The notes: generated by a model not told the origin, from the letters alone. Counted from the first letter of the stretch, positions 15,680 through 25,687 are shown. The stretch: DNA of 42,345 nt from Alphaproteobacteria bacterium (GCA_018654745.1 JABILA010000096.1:1-42345); one strand, 5' to 3'. A program made the numbers and translations.

Positions 15680-16705
15680 CTATTCTCCGGGCACACCACG
15701 ACTGGTCGAATATTCAAAATGATAAGCCTGGTCAGGCCGGATGTAATCCCGTGCTGCATGGGCGGCACTGGCCCCTTCCGCAAATCCGGTCAGGATCAGT
15801 TTCAGTTTGCCGGGATAATCCGCAATGTCACCGATGGCGTATATGCCTTCAACGCTGGTCTGGCAGGTGGCCGGGTCGACCACGATGTGATTACGTTCCA
15901 GGTTAAGTCCCCAGTCGGCGACGGGCCCCAGGTCCATGGCGAGGCCAAAAAAGGCCAATAAATTGTCAGCCTCAATGCGACGAATGTCACCATCCAGTGT
16001 GGCGACATTTACGGCTGTCATCTGACCTGCTTCACCTTCCAGACTGTTCAGTTGGTAAGGCACCACAAGTTCGATCTTGCCTGCTTCTACCAATTCTTCC
16101 ATCTGGCGCACGCTTTCGGGTGCCGCGCGGAATTTTGGTCGGCGGTGCACGACATAAACCTGAGAGGCGATATCCGCCAGCGACAAGGCCCAGTCCACCG
16201 CACTGTCGCCACCGCCAGCGATGACCACGGATTTGTCGCGCAGGTCTTCCTTGCGGCTGACCATATATTGTACGCCTCCACCGCCTTCAAAGGCCTCAAT
16301 GCCGTCCATAGGTGGGCGATTGGGGCCAAATGCACCGGCGCCAGCTGCAACGATCACGGCTCTGGCTGTTATTTCATCGCCTGCACTGTTGCGCACCCGC
16401 CAGCCACCGTCCTGCATTTTTTCCAGTTCGGTGATCTGGGCGCCAAAATGATAGACCGGATCAAAAGGGGCAGCCTGTTCCTGCAACTTTGCGATCAGAT
16501 CAACCGCATCAATATGTGGATGGCCGGGAATATCGTAAATCGGCTTTTCCGGGTAAAGCGCCGTACATTGCCCGCCTGCATCATCCAGCACGTCAAAGAC
16601 ATGACACCGCATATCCAGCATACCGGCTTCAAATATGGCGAACAGACCGCAGGGCCCCGCGCCGATGATGGCAAGGTCGGTCTCATAGTCAGTGGATGGA
16701 GGCAT
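15680..16705 (-). CDS. Ferredoxin/flavodoxin-NADP+ reductase, thioredoxin-reductase-like type
   Basis: A 341-residue FAD/NAD(P)-binding oxidoreductase. The FAD-binding motif is AIIGAGPCGLFAIFEAG near the start, the NADPH-binding motif is VVIAGGGDSAVDWALSLA near residue 170, and the C-terminal FAD motif is GIYAIGDIADYPGKLKLI. The catalytic CxxC of thioredoxin reductase is absent, which places it in the YumC/TrxR-like ferredoxin-NADP reductase family that passes electrons between NADPH and ferredoxin or flavodoxin. It is transcribed opposite to its neighbours and sits between the shortened PAS protein and tsaE, which suggests insertion into a conserved array. The C-terminal tail (HFEYSTSRGVPGE) matches the family. 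The ATG at 16705 shares a 136-base divergent region with tsaE. Confidence 0.9.
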   Translation of the reverse strand: MPPSTDYETDLAIIGAGPCGLFAIFEAGMLDMRCHVFDVLDDAGGQCTALYPEKPIYDIPGHPHIDAVDLIAKLQEQAAPFDPVYHFGAQITELEKMQDGGWRVRNSAGDEITARAVIVAAGAGAFGPNRPPMDGIEAFEGGGGVQYMVSRKEDLRDKSVVIAGGGDSAVDWALSLADIASQVYVVHRRPKFRAAPESVRQMEELVEAGKIELVVPYQLNSLEGEAGQMTAVNVATLDGDIRRIEADNLLAFFGLAMDLGPVADWGLNLERNHIVVDPATCQTSVEGIYAIGDIADYPGKLKLILTGFAEGASAAHAARDYIRPDQAYHFEYSTSRGVPGE

Positions 16706-16841
16706 ATCGTTTGTCCGGCTTTAATGTTGGAATTCATCCAGCATAGCGATTTGTCGCAAGGCAGGGAAATAGACATGAAAGCAAAGCGAAACAGGCATGC
16801 CGGTGCTTGCGTGTTGACGACGGTGCGGCTACAAAAATGTT

Positions 16842-17345
16842 ATGCCTGAAACAGATCCAGCAGCCACCAGCCTCTTGTTTGATCTCGATGATGAAACGGC
16901 AACATCTGCATTGGCGGTCAGCTTGTCCAAATGCCTGGAGCAAGGTGATGTTGTGGCCCTGTCCGGCGATCTGGGTGCCGGGAAAACAGCCTTTGCCCGT
17001 GCCTTTATTCAGGCACTTGCCGATCAGCAACAAACCTTGATCGATGAAGTGCCCAGCCCGACTTTTACCATCGTGCAAATATATGATGAATTGGTCCCCC
17101 CGGTCTGGCATGTCGATCTTTATCGCCTGGAAGATCGGGCGGATACGATCGAAATAGGTCTCGAAGAAGGTTTCGAAGATGGCATTACGCTGATCGAATG
17201 GCCTGATCGTCTTGGCGATGGCCTGCCAGCAGATCACCTGGCCATGAATTTTCACATGGCTGAAATTGCAGGTGCGCGCAAAGTTTCGATGACCGGGCAC
17301 GGAAATTGGCAGAGCCGGATTGCCTCGCTGGAGCTGACAACATGA
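16842..17345 (+). CDS. tsaE: tRNA threonylcarbamoyladenosine biosynthesis ATPase TsaE
   Basis: A 167-residue P-loop ATPase (YjeE family) needed, with TsaB, TsaC and TsaD, to form N6-threonylcarbamoyladenosine at position 37 of ANN-decoding tRNAs. Walker A is GDLGAGKT (residues 42-49). The family motifs VPSPTFTIVQIY, WHVDLYRLED and LIEWPDRLGD follow. No clear ribosome-binding site precedes the ATG at 16842, so a short or absent leader is possible. Its stop overlaps the start of the next gene (ATGA). The association of tsaE with the AmgK/MurU genes is common in alphaproteobacteria. Confidence 0.94.
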   Translation: MPETDPAATSLLFDLDDETATSALAVSLSKCLEQGDVVALSGDLGAGKTAFARAFIQALADQQQTLIDEVPSPTFTIVQIYDELVPPVWHVDLYRLEDRADTIEIGLEEGFEDGITLIEWPDRLGDGLPADHLAMNFHMAEIAGARKVSMTGHGNWQSRIASLELTT

Positions 17346-18331
17346 CGGACCTTGTTGCCTTGCCGCAAGAGACCCGTCTGGCTGCGCGGCAGAATTTGCT
17401 GAAAGGTGCTGGCTGGGATCAGGCCAGGGCCGAACCATTGGCCGGAGATGCGTCGCTCAGATCTTATCAGCGTTTGCACCGTGACAGCGAAACCGCTGTG
17501 CTGATGGATGCGCCGCCACCACAGGAAGATGTCAGGCCATTTGTTGCCATGGCCAACTGGCTTAAGGTCAAGGGGCTATCAGCGCCGGAACTTTACGCCG
17601 TAAATGCCGACGCCGGATACATCCTGCTGGAAGATCTTGGTGATGGCCTTTACAGCAGTGAAATGGCGTCCGGTGCAGATGAAGCCCGGTTATATGACGC
17701 TGCCGTTGATGTCCTGGCCGCCTGGCAGCAGCATGCACCACCGGAAGAATTCCCCCCATATGATGATGATTTTCTGCTCCTGGAAGTCAGTTACTTTTTC
17801 GACTGGTACCTGAAACAACATCTGGGTCAATCTGTGACAGATGATCAGCGATCAGATTTCCTGGGCCTTTGGCAAACTTTGCTGGCGGGCATGAATCCGG
17901 GACCCCGGGTGTTGGTTTTGCGGGATTATCATGCAGACAATCTGTTATGGCTGCCGGATCGTGCGGGCCTGGCCAAAGTCGGCTTGCTGGATTTTCAGGG
18001 CGCGTTGATCGGCTCAGTGGCCTATGACCTTGCTTCCCTTGCGCGTGATGTCAGGCGGAATGTGTCGGATGAAATGGCAGAGCATATGATTGCCAGGTAC
18101 CTGTCCGTGACACCACTGGACGGATTTGACGAAGCTGAATTTCGGACGGCTTTTGCCATCGCCGGGGCCCAACGTAATACCAAGATTGCCGGGCTGTTTG
18201 TGCGCCTGGCCTTGCGTGACGGCAAACTGCAATATCTGGATTACTTGCCACACGTCATGGCAATGTTGAAAAAGGATCTCGCCCATCCCCGTTTGCAATC
18301 GCTCGAAAAAATGATGACGGAACATGAATAA
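17342..18331 (+). CDS. amgK: N-acetylmuramate/N-acetylglucosamine kinase AmgK-like (aminoglycoside phosphotransferase family)
   Basis: A 329-residue kinase of the APH fold. The catalytic loop is VLRDYHADNLLW and the magnesium-binding loop is GLLDFQGA, followed by YDLASLARDVR. AmgK phosphorylates the anomeric position of MurNAc (and GlcNAc) during peptidoglycan recycling, and MurU, encoded next, converts MurNAc-1-phosphate to UDP-MurNAc, a bypass of de novo synthesis and of fosfomycin. The tsaE-amgK-murU order supports this over antibiotic resistance. I choose the ATG at 17342, which overlaps the tsaE stop, over an in-frame ATG 36 bases upstream inside tsaE. It overlaps murU by eight bases. 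Confidence 0.87.
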   Translation: MTDLVALPQETRLAARQNLLKGAGWDQARAEPLAGDASLRSYQRLHRDSETAVLMDAPPPQEDVRPFVAMANWLKVKGLSAPELYAVNADAGYILLEDLGDGLYSSEMASGADEARLYDAAVDVLAAWQQHAPPEEFPPYDDDFLLLEVSYFFDWYLKQHLGQSVTDDQRSDFLGLWQTLLAGMNPGPRVLVLRDYHADNLLWLPDRAGLAKVGLLDFQGALIGSVAYDLASLARDVRRNVSDEMAEHMIARYLSVTPLDGFDEAEFRTAFAIAGAQRNTKIAGLFVRLALRDGKLQYLDYLPHVMAMLKKDLAHPRLQSLEKMMTEHE

Positions 18332-19091
18332 ACTGCGCCAGAAAACATCCGGTTGCGTCATGGTTCTGGCGGCGGGTAAGGGTACGCGCATGCGGCCCCT
18401 GACCAACAGGCGACCCAAGCCCCTGGTCCAGGTCGCTGGTCGCAGTCTGATCGACCGCGCCCTGGACCGTGTGCAGGAAACCGGGTTGCAGAAGGTTATC
18501 GTTAATCTGCATTACCGTGGTGAAATGTTGCGTCGCCATCTGGATAAACGGACTGATCTGAACTTTCATTATTCAGACGAACGCAAGCTGCTGCTGGAAA
18601 CAGGTGGCGGTGTCAAAAAAGCACTCAACAAATTGACAGGGAAAGCTGGACGACCAAACCCCTTTGTTGTGCTGAACAGTGACGCATTGTGGCTGGATGG
18701 TTTTGGGAAAGCTGGTGCAGCTGACAATGCATTGTCCCGTCTTGCCGACGCCTGGGATGGTCGGCGCATGGATGCCCTGCTGTTGCTGCAACCATTGGCC
18801 AAGGCCCTGGGTCACAGCGGAGCAGGGGATTATCGCTTACAGCGCGACGGGCGGCTGGCTCGTGTGCCAGGCGGCCCTGCCCCCTATGTCTTCACCGGCA
18901 TCCAGATATTGCATCCGCGACTGTTTGAACAAAGTCCTCGCGGGGCATTTTCTCTGGTGCGGCTGTACGACAGGGCCGAAAAAACCGGGCGATTGTTCGG
19001 CCTCAAACATTCGGGAGTCTGGATGGACGTCGGCACACCTGAAGGTGTGACCATGGCTGAAGAAGAATTAAAGACCCTGGGCCGACCATGA
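18324..19091 (+). CDS. murU: Nucleotidyltransferase, MurU-like
   Basis: A 255-residue sugar-nucleotide pyrophosphorylase. The N-terminal signature is VLAAGKGTRMRPLT followed by PKPLVQV; the metal-binding acidic site is in VLNSDALW, and the C-terminal WMDVGTPEG is typical of the family. Given its coupling to the amgK-like kinase it is best read as the uridylyltransferase making UDP-MurNAc from MurNAc-1-phosphate. By sequence alone mannose-1-phosphate guanylyltransferase is an alternative. It overlaps the kinase gene by eight bases and addB by four (ATGA). Confidence 0.86.
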   Translation: MNKLRQKTSGCVMVLAAGKGTRMRPLTNRRPKPLVQVAGRSLIDRALDRVQETGLQKVIVNLHYRGEMLRRHLDKRTDLNFHYSDERKLLLETGGGVKKALNKLTGKAGRPNPFVVLNSDALWLDGFGKAGAADNALSRLADAWDGRRMDALLLLQPLAKALGHSGAGDYRLQRDGRLARVPGGPAPYVFTGIQILHPRLFEQSPRGAFSLVRLYDRAEKTGRLFGLKHSGVWMDVGTPEGVTMAEEELKTLGRP

Positions 19092-22000
19092 CAGCTGATC
19101 TCCAGCAAAGCACGGATAAGAAAATTCGCGCCAGCGTCTTCACCATTGCACCGTCCCTGGCCTTTGTTGACAACCTGGCCGCTGGCATTGTGGATCAATA
19201 TGGCTCTGATCCGCTGACACTGTCCCGCGTTACAGTATTGCTGCCGACACGTCGTGCCTGCCGGGCTTTGCGTGAAGCTTTTTTGCGGGCTGGTGATGGC
19301 GTGCCGATGCTGTTGCCGGATATCCGGCCGATTGGTGATGTCGAAGAAGATGAGATACTACTGACGGCCAACGAAGCTTCTGGTGCGGAAGCCGGGCAGG
19401 GACTGGGGCAGAAAATTCTGGCGTTGCCGGAGGCCATACCAGGTTTGCGGCGTGAGATGCTGTTGGTGCAACTGATCCTGCGTTTCAATGAAAGCCGCAA
19501 GTCGGATGACCGTGACGCCGTCCAGGGGCAGGCCACCGGAAACCTTGATGCTGCCCAGGCGGCACATCTTGCACGTGACCTTGCGGCCCTGATTGATCAG
19601 GTGCAAACCGAAGGTCTGGATTTTGCGGATCTGGCGAACATCGTGCCTGAAAGTCTGGCTTCACATTGGCAGTTGACCCTGGATTTTCTCTCTATTGTCA
19701 CAGAATTCTGGCCAAAAATTCTTGAAGAAGAAGGGTTCGTCGATCCGGCCATGCGACGCAATTTGTTGCTTGAGTTGCAGGCCGAGGCCTGGGCCCACCA
19801 TCCGCCGGATCATCCTGTCATTGCTGCCGGGTCAACAGGCTCGATCCCCGCGACCGCCAAACTTCTGAAAACAGTTGCCCATATGCCTTCGGGTTGTGTT
19901 GTGCTGCCGGGGCTTGATTGTGAAATGTCAGACGACGCGTGGGCTGCGGCGAAGCAGGATGCAACCCACCCGCAATATGGCATGATGCAATTGCTGGAAG
20001 TTTTTGCGACCCAGCGCCAGGACGTGGCAGATTGGGGTGGTGCCGCTGGCGCATCGGGTCGCGCCCGGAGCCATTTTCTCAATACGGCTTTGTTACCTGC
20101 AGAACAAACAGCGCGCTGGCGCGAAGGCGTACAGGTTTCAGCGGACGCCCTGACAGGATTGACCCGACTGTACTGCACTGGCCCTGAAGAAGAAGCACGC
20201 GCCATTGCCTTGATGATGCGTGGCGTGCTGGAGGAACCAGGCCGCAGGGCAGCCCTGGTCACACCGGATCGCGCCCTCGCCCGACGGGTCGCGGCGGAAC
20301 TGGCTCGCTGGGATATCGAGATCGATGACAGTGCCGGACAACCGTTGGCGCAAACCAGGACGGGTGTGTTTCTGCGTTTGACGGCAACATTGCTGACGGC
20401 TGATCTTGCCCCGATTGATTTGCTCGCAACCCTGAAACATCCGCTGGCCTGTGGTGGATCCAACCCCGGTGTTTTTCGCAGCAAGGTTCGTCAGCTGGAA
20501 CGCCTTGCCTTGCGAGGACCGCGCCTGGCAGGTGGCTTTGCTGGCCTCAAAGCGAAGCTTGAAAATGTCAGACCAAAATATGCAGATGAAGCGCGGGCGT
20601 TGTTACCCTGGTTGGATCAATTATCGGACATGCAGTCTGAATTTTCTGACCTGATCGCACAGCCAGGTGCCGCCATGAGTGATTTGCTGGCGGCGCATGT
20701 AAAATTTGCCGAAGCGCTGGCTGCCGATGACACCCAGCCGGGGGCTGCCCGGATCTGGGCCGGGGATGATGGTGAAGCCGCGGCCGGATTTATTGATGAA
20801 CTGAATGCAGCGGGTGATGTCTTGCCGGACGTGCCGGGCCGGTTATATCCGGCATTGCTCGATGGTTTGATGGGCGGGCGAATGGTGCGACCGCGCTTTG
20901 GTTTGCATGCCCGGCTCGCAATTCTGGGTTTGCTGGAAGCCCGTTTGCAACATGCTGATCTGACGATCCTGGGGGGACTTAACGAAGGGACGTGGCCGCC
21001 CATGGTCGATACCGGTCCCTGGCTATCCAGACCCATGCGCAGTGGATTTGGTTTGCCCCAACCGGAACGCCGGATCGGTTTAACGGCACATGATTTTGTC
21101 CAGGCGGCTTCGGGCACTGAAGTTGTGCTCACCCGATCAGAAAAAGTTGATGGTGCGCCAACTGTACCGGCGCGCTGGTTATTGCGCATGCAGGCCCTGA
21201 TGGATGGCGCCGATTTGAAATGGCCTGCCGGTCTTGATCATCTGGACTGGGCGCAGCAACTGGACGATCCAGGCCATGAGGCCCGACCCGTATCCGCACC
21301 GGTTCCGCGACCACCTGTTTCGGCGCGACCACGGGAACTGGCGGTAACGGATATCGAAACCTGGGTGCGCGACCCCTATGCGATATTTGCCAAAAAGATA
21401 TTGCGACTGCGGGCCCTGGATGACATCGATGCGGACCCGGGTGCTGCGGAGCGGGGCACCTTCATCCATGATGCCCTCGATGAATTTGTCAAAACCATCA
21501 GTTGGCCGCCTGATGCGCAAGCTTATGAAAAGCTGCTGGCTCTGGGTGAAAAACAATTTGGGGAAACACTGGCCCAGCCTGGTGTCTGGGCATTCTGGTG
21601 GCCAAGGTTTCAGCGGGCTGCCAGGTGGTTCGTTGATACGCTGACCGCCGAAGCACAAGCGGGGCACGACAAGCCTCTGGCAACCGAGATCAGCGGCAGT
21701 CTGGAAATGACGGCGCCCTTTGCACCTTTCACGCTCAAGGCAACAGCGGATCGTATCGACAAGGATGCAAACGGTGATCTGGTTCTGATCGACTACAAAA
21801 CCGGTGCGGCCCCGACCAGCAAACAGGTCCTTGCAGGCTATTCACCGCAATTGCCTCTGGAAGGTTTGATTGCCCAGGCCGGGAAATTTGAAGGCGTGGC
21901 CGCGGCGTCTGTTGCCGGCATGGAATACTGGAAAATTTCCGGGCGGGATCCCGCCGGTGAAATTCTGCCGGTCAAAGCCGAGGCACCCGGGGTGTTGGCA

Positions 22001-22174
22001 GTGGCGCGCAAGCGGCTGGATGAACTGGTTGCCATTTTTGACCAGGCAGGGACACCCTATCGCTCCCTGCCACGTCCGGAATGGGCACCACGTTATTCCG
22101 ATTATGAACTGTTGGCACGGTTGGGTGAATGGACGCCGCAAGATGATGATGGGGAGGGCGAAGATGTCTCCTGA
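19088..22174 (+). CDS. addB: Double-strand break repair protein AddB
   Basis: A 1028-residue subunit of the AddAB helicase-nuclease, the alphaproteobacterial counterpart of RecBCD, which resects double-strand breaks and loads RecA. The N-terminal part keeps a degenerate helicase fold (VLLPTRRACRALREAFL in place of a full Walker A; LTILGGLNEGTWPP and RSGFGLPQPERRIGL in the inactive motor). The C-terminal PD-(D/E)XK nuclease domain is intact: GTFIHDALDEF with His794, then LVLIDYKTG with Asp902 and Lys904, then YSPQLPLEG. The length is typical of alphaproteobacterial AddB. It overlaps murU by four bases and addA by eleven. Confidence 0.94.
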   Translation: MTADLQQSTDKKIRASVFTIAPSLAFVDNLAAGIVDQYGSDPLTLSRVTVLLPTRRACRALREAFLRAGDGVPMLLPDIRPIGDVEEDEILLTANEASGAEAGQGLGQKILALPEAIPGLRREMLLVQLILRFNESRKSDDRDAVQGQATGNLDAAQAAHLARDLAALIDQVQTEGLDFADLANIVPESLASHWQLTLDFLSIVTEFWPKILEEEGFVDPAMRRNLLLELQAEAWAHHPPDHPVIAAGSTGSIPATAKLLKTVAHMPSGCVVLPGLDCEMSDDAWAAAKQDATHPQYGMMQLLEVFATQRQDVADWGGAAGASGRARSHFLNTALLPAEQTARWREGVQVSADALTGLTRLYCTGPEEEARAIALMMRGVLEEPGRRAALVTPDRALARRVAAELARWDIEIDDSAGQPLAQTRTGVFLRLTATLLTADLAPIDLLATLKHPLACGGSNPGVFRSKVRQLERLALRGPRLAGGFAGLKAKLENVRPKYADEARALLPWLDQLSDMQSEFSDLIAQPGAAMSDLLAAHVKFAEALAADDTQPGAARIWAGDDGEAAAGFIDELNAAGDVLPDVPGRLYPALLDGLMGGRMVRPRFGLHARLAILGLLEARLQHADLTILGGLNEGTWPPMVDTGPWLSRPMRSGFGLPQPERRIGLTAHDFVQAASGTEVVLTRSEKVDGAPTVPARWLLRMQALMDGADLKWPAGLDHLDWAQQLDDPGHEARPVSAPVPRPPVSARPRELAVTDIETWVRDPYAIFAKKILRLRALDDIDADPGAAERGTFIHDALDEFVKTISWPPDAQAYEKLLALGEKQFGETLAQPGVWAFWWPRFQRAARWFVDTLTAEAQAGHDKPLATEISGSLEMTAPFAPFTLKATADRIDKDANGDLVLIDYKTGAAPTSKQVLAGYSPQLPLEGLIAQAGKFEGVAAASVAGMEYWKISGRDPAGEILPVKAEAPGVLAVARKRLDELVAIFDQAGTPYRSLPRPEWAPRYSDYELLARLGEWTPQDDDGEGEDVS

Positions 22175-25100
22175 CCAGATCATCGATCCTGAACTCGATC
22201 CAACAGCCGCTCAGCGTGTGGCGTCTAACCCGCAAGTGTCATCCTGGGTCAGTGCCTCTGCCGGAACTGGCAAAACACGCGTGCTGACTGATCGTGTTTT
22301 GCGATTGATGCTGGCCGGTGCAGCACCAGGCAAAATATTGTGCCTGACATTTACCAAGGCCGCTGCCGCCGAAATGGCCAATCGATTGAACAGCCGCCTT
22401 GCCGAATGGGCCATGATGGATGATCAAAAATTATCCGCCAGTTTGTTTGACCTCAGTGGCCAGGAGCCCGACGGTGAAATCAGGGCCGTGGCCCGTGGAT
22501 TATTTGCGCGTGTTCTCGATGTGCCAGGCGGTCTCAAAATCCAGACCATCCATGCTTTTTGCCAATCCCTGTTAGGTCGCTTCCCGCTGGAAGCAGGTCT
22601 CGCGCCACACTTCAAGGTTATGGATGAACGCACTGCCGCCGAAATGCAGCGCGAAGCCCGCGATGCCATGTTGCGGGCGGCCCGCCAGGACCCGGCATTG
22701 TCAGACGCCTTGATGCTGGTGACAGCGCAATCCAACGAAGACGATTTTGGCAAACTTTTATCCAGCCTTGCCAGCGAACGACGGCGACTGGCACAGCTTT
22801 TTTCGGTGACCGGCGGACTTGAGCAATCAGTTACCCGTGTGCGCCAGCACCTCGGTCTTGAAAATACGGAAACCCGCGACAGCATTTTGCAGGCTGCGTG
22901 TGATCAAAGTGCATTTGATTTTGATGGTTTGATGGGTGCGTCCGAGGCGTTGAAACAGGGCAGTAAAACGGACGTGGCCCGGTCAGAAATCCTGACTAAC
23001 TGGTTGAAGGAAGCGGCGTCCAGGGTCGATGATTTTGGAGCTTATTCGACCCTGTATGTGACCCAAAAGGGACAGAAAAGAGCAAAAATGTCCACCAAAA
23101 GTGTCCAAAATGTCCTGCCTGAAATCGACGATATATTGATCCAGGAAGCCGACAGGGTTATCGGAATTCTGGAGCGTTTGACGGCCCTGGCAATCGCCGA
23201 GGCAACCGCTGCCTTGCTGGCTCTGGGCGCTGCAATGTTGGCTTTTTATGATCAGATCAAACGTCAGAATGTGCGTCTCGACTATGATGATCTGGTGTTA
23301 CTGACACGGGATTTGCTTTCGCGCTCGGATGCTGCGGCCTGGGTTTTATACAAGCTGGATGAAGGTCTTGATCATGTTCTGGTTGACGAAGCCCAGGATA
23401 CAAACCCCGATCAGTGGGCCGTTATTGCAGCCCTGGTTTCCGAATTTTTTACCGGTGAAGGTGCGCGCCAGATTAACCGCACCATGTTTGCCGTCGGCGA
23501 TGTGAAGCAGTCCATTTATGGCTTCCAGCGCGCCGATCCGGCGAACTTTGTGACCTGGAAGACGCGTTTTGGCAAAACGGTTCTGGACGTTGATCGGCTG
23601 TGGCGACCGGTTAATCTGGCGGTTTCGTTCCGATCAACACAAGCCGTACTGGATGTTGTTGACGACGTCTTTGGATCGGAAGCAACTCGAAACGGGCTGG
23701 TCTTCGGTGAGGGTGAAGTTAAACACTTTTCCCACCGTAATGGCCAGGCGGGCCGGGTTGAATTGTGGCCTGCCCTGCAGCCACCTGAAACAGATCAGGA
23801 AGAAGAATGGGCGTTGCCGGTAAAGCAATACCAGGTCCTCAGTGCCAGTCACCGTCTCGCCCTCGACATCGCCAATCGGATCAGGAACTGGATTGATTCC
23901 GGCGAGATACTGGAAAGCCGGGCGCGCGGCATTCGGCCTGGCGATATCATGGTTCTGGTGCAGCGACGGACCGACTTTGTGACTGATCTTGTTTCAGCCC
24001 TGAAAACCCTGGGTGTGGCTGTGGCCGGGACTGACCGCATGGTTTTGGCTGATCAATTGCCGGTGAAAGACCTGATGGCAGTCGCCCGGTTTGTCTTGCT
24101 GCCGGAAGATGATCTGACTTGCGCTGAGGTTTTGAAAGGCCCGTTTTGCAATCTCGATGACGATGACCTTTTTGCCCTGGCCCATGAACGTCAGGGAACG
24201 CTTTGGCACGAATTACAAACGCGCGTTTCAGAAAATCAGGACTGGCAGGCCGCGGAAGCTTTTTTGGCGACGTTGATGGGGCGGGCTGATTTTGTGCCGC
24301 CCTATGAATTCTTTGCCCGGTTGCTCGGTGCCATGGGTGGTCGCAGGCGCTTGCTGGCTCGTTTGGGTTCCGAAATAAACGATCCGGTGGATGAATTTCT
24401 GGCCCTGGCGCAAACCTATGAACAAAACCGTGTGCCGTCCCTGCAGGGTTTTCTACACTGGCTGGCGGCAGGCGAAAGTGAGGTCAAGCGCGACCCTGAG
24501 CTGTTGCGGGATGAAGTCCGGGTGATGACTGTTCACGGTGCCAAGGGCTTGCAGGCACCTGTGGTGATTTTACCGGATACCATCAGGGTACCGCGCAAGG
24601 ACGATCCCTTGATGTGGGCACCTGCCAATGACGGAACGGCGGAACTGCATCTGTTGTTGTGGCCTGGGAAAGCCGGTGCCAATGAACCGGTAACCCGGGA
24701 ATTGCGTGAAGCCGCGCGCGAGCGTCGGGACCAGGAATATCGTCGCTTGCTTTATGTGGCACTTACCAGGGCAGAAGACCGGTTATATGTCGGGGGCTGG
24801 GATACCCGAAACAAACGTCAGGCAGGATGCTGGTACGATCTGGTCGAACAGGCCATGCAGCATCAAGGCGTTTCTGTGGAAGTTGAGCAGGGAACGGTGT
24901 GGGTGCATCACGGCGATCAACACGAAGCGCCTGACAGTCTGGAAGATGAAAAGGCCGCTGCAAAACCGGTCAGTGCTCTGCCGATTTGGGCAGGGACAAC
25001 AGCACCACCTGAACCAACACCGCCGCGCCCCCTGGCCCCCAGTCGACCAGATGGAGAGGAGCCGCCGGTGCGTTCTCCGCTGGCGGAAGACGATATGAGC

Positions 25101-25604
25101 CGTTTTCAGCGCGGGCGGTTGATACACCGTTTACTGCAAACCTTGCCGGATTTACCCGAATCGGCGCGGGCAGAGGCTGCAAATCGGTTTCTGGAAAACC
25201 CGGCCCATCGGCTGGAACCTGAAAATCGTGAGAAGATTGCAACCGAAGCGCTTGATATATTGCAACATCCTGAATTTGCGGCAATATTCGGCCCGGATAG
25301 CCGGGCAGAAGTCGCCATAGCGGGTGTACTGGGCGAACACGTCATTTCAGGCCAGGTTGATCGGTTGCTGGTTGAGGCAGATCAAATTCTGGTGATTGAC
25401 TATAAAACCAATCGTCCGCCCCCGACATCGGAAGCCACTGTTTCGCCTGTATATTTACGCCAAATGGCCGTATACAGGGCGGCATTACAACAGATATATC
25501 CGGAAAAATCTGTGCGCTGTGCCCTGCTCTGGACGGACATTGGGCACCTGATGACACTGTCGGATCAGGCCCTTGATGATTACGCCCTGGATACCCAAAT
25601 ATAA
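22164..25604 (+). CDS. addA: Double-strand break repair helicase-nuclease AddA
   Basis: A 1146-residue UvrD-like helicase with a C-terminal nuclease. Helicase motifs are complete: Walker A SASAGTGKT (30-38), LCLTFTKAAAAEM, DYDDLVLLTRDLL, Walker B VLVDEAQDTNPDQW (Asp408-Glu409), GDVKQSIYGFQRADP, VMTVHGAKGLQAPVV and RRLLYVALTRAEDRLYV. The nuclease motif is VIDYKTNRP (Asp1079, Lys1081) followed by YLRQMAVYRAAL. AddA supplies the 3'-5' motor and one nuclease of AddAB. The start at 22164 has a strong GGGGAGGG site; an in-frame ATG further upstream at 21870 lies inside addB and is not used. It overlaps addB by eleven bases. A GCAATC/GATTGC stem (25610-25626) follows the stop, without a T-run. Confidence 0.95.
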   Translation: MSPDQIIDPELDPTAAQRVASNPQVSSWVSASAGTGKTRVLTDRVLRLMLAGAAPGKILCLTFTKAAAAEMANRLNSRLAEWAMMDDQKLSASLFDLSGQEPDGEIRAVARGLFARVLDVPGGLKIQTIHAFCQSLLGRFPLEAGLAPHFKVMDERTAAEMQREARDAMLRAARQDPALSDALMLVTAQSNEDDFGKLLSSLASERRRLAQLFSVTGGLEQSVTRVRQHLGLENTETRDSILQAACDQSAFDFDGLMGASEALKQGSKTDVARSEILTNWLKEAASRVDDFGAYSTLYVTQKGQKRAKMSTKSVQNVLPEIDDILIQEADRVIGILERLTALAIAEATAALLALGAAMLAFYDQIKRQNVRLDYDDLVLLTRDLLSRSDAAAWVLYKLDEGLDHVLVDEAQDTNPDQWAVIAALVSEFFTGEGARQINRTMFAVGDVKQSIYGFQRADPANFVTWKTRFGKTVLDVDRLWRPVNLAVSFRSTQAVLDVVDDVFGSEATRNGLVFGEGEVKHFSHRNGQAGRVELWPALQPPETDQEEEWALPVKQYQVLSASHRLALDIANRIRNWIDSGEILESRARGIRPGDIMVLVQRRTDFVTDLVSALKTLGVAVAGTDRMVLADQLPVKDLMAVARFVLLPEDDLTCAEVLKGPFCNLDDDDLFALAHERQGTLWHELQTRVSENQDWQAAEAFLATLMGRADFVPPYEFFARLLGAMGGRRRLLARLGSEINDPVDEFLALAQTYEQNRVPSLQGFLHWLAAGESEVKRDPELLRDEVRVMTVHGAKGLQAPVVILPDTIRVPRKDDPLMWAPANDGTAELHLLLWPGKAGANEPVTRELREAARERRDQEYRRLLYVALTRAEDRLYVGGWDTRNKRQAGCWYDLVEQAMQHQGVSVEVEQGTVWVHHGDQHEAPDSLEDEKAAAKPVSALPIWAGTTAPPEPTPPRPLAPSRPDGEEPPVRSPLAEDDMSRFQRGRLIHRLLQTLPDLPESARAEAANRFLENPAHRLEPENREKIATEALDILQHPEFAAIFGPDSRAEVAIAGVLGEHVISGQVDRLLVEADQILVIDYKTNRPPPTSEATVSPVYLRQMAVYRAALQQIYPEKSVRCALLWTDIGHLMTLSDQALDDYALDTQI

Positions 25605-25687
25605 CGGACGCAATCAGTCAGATTGCTTGACGATCCCCGACCACATTCGTAGAGTCAGGCCAAGAAGTCGGCAATTGGTCGGCCCAA

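Noticed and set aside
17306..17341. Upstream ATG for the AmgK-like kinase
   Set aside because: It lies inside tsaE; the ATGA overlap at 17342 is the conserved arrangement and gives a normal N-terminus.
21870..22163. Longer N-terminus for addA
   Set aside because: The extension lies entirely within addB in another frame, has no family similarity, and a strong ribosome-binding site precedes the ATG at 22164.
25610..25626. GCAATC/GATTGC stem as terminator of addA
   Set aside because: The stem is perfect but only 6 bp and is followed by TTGACG rather than a T-run; mentioned only with addA.
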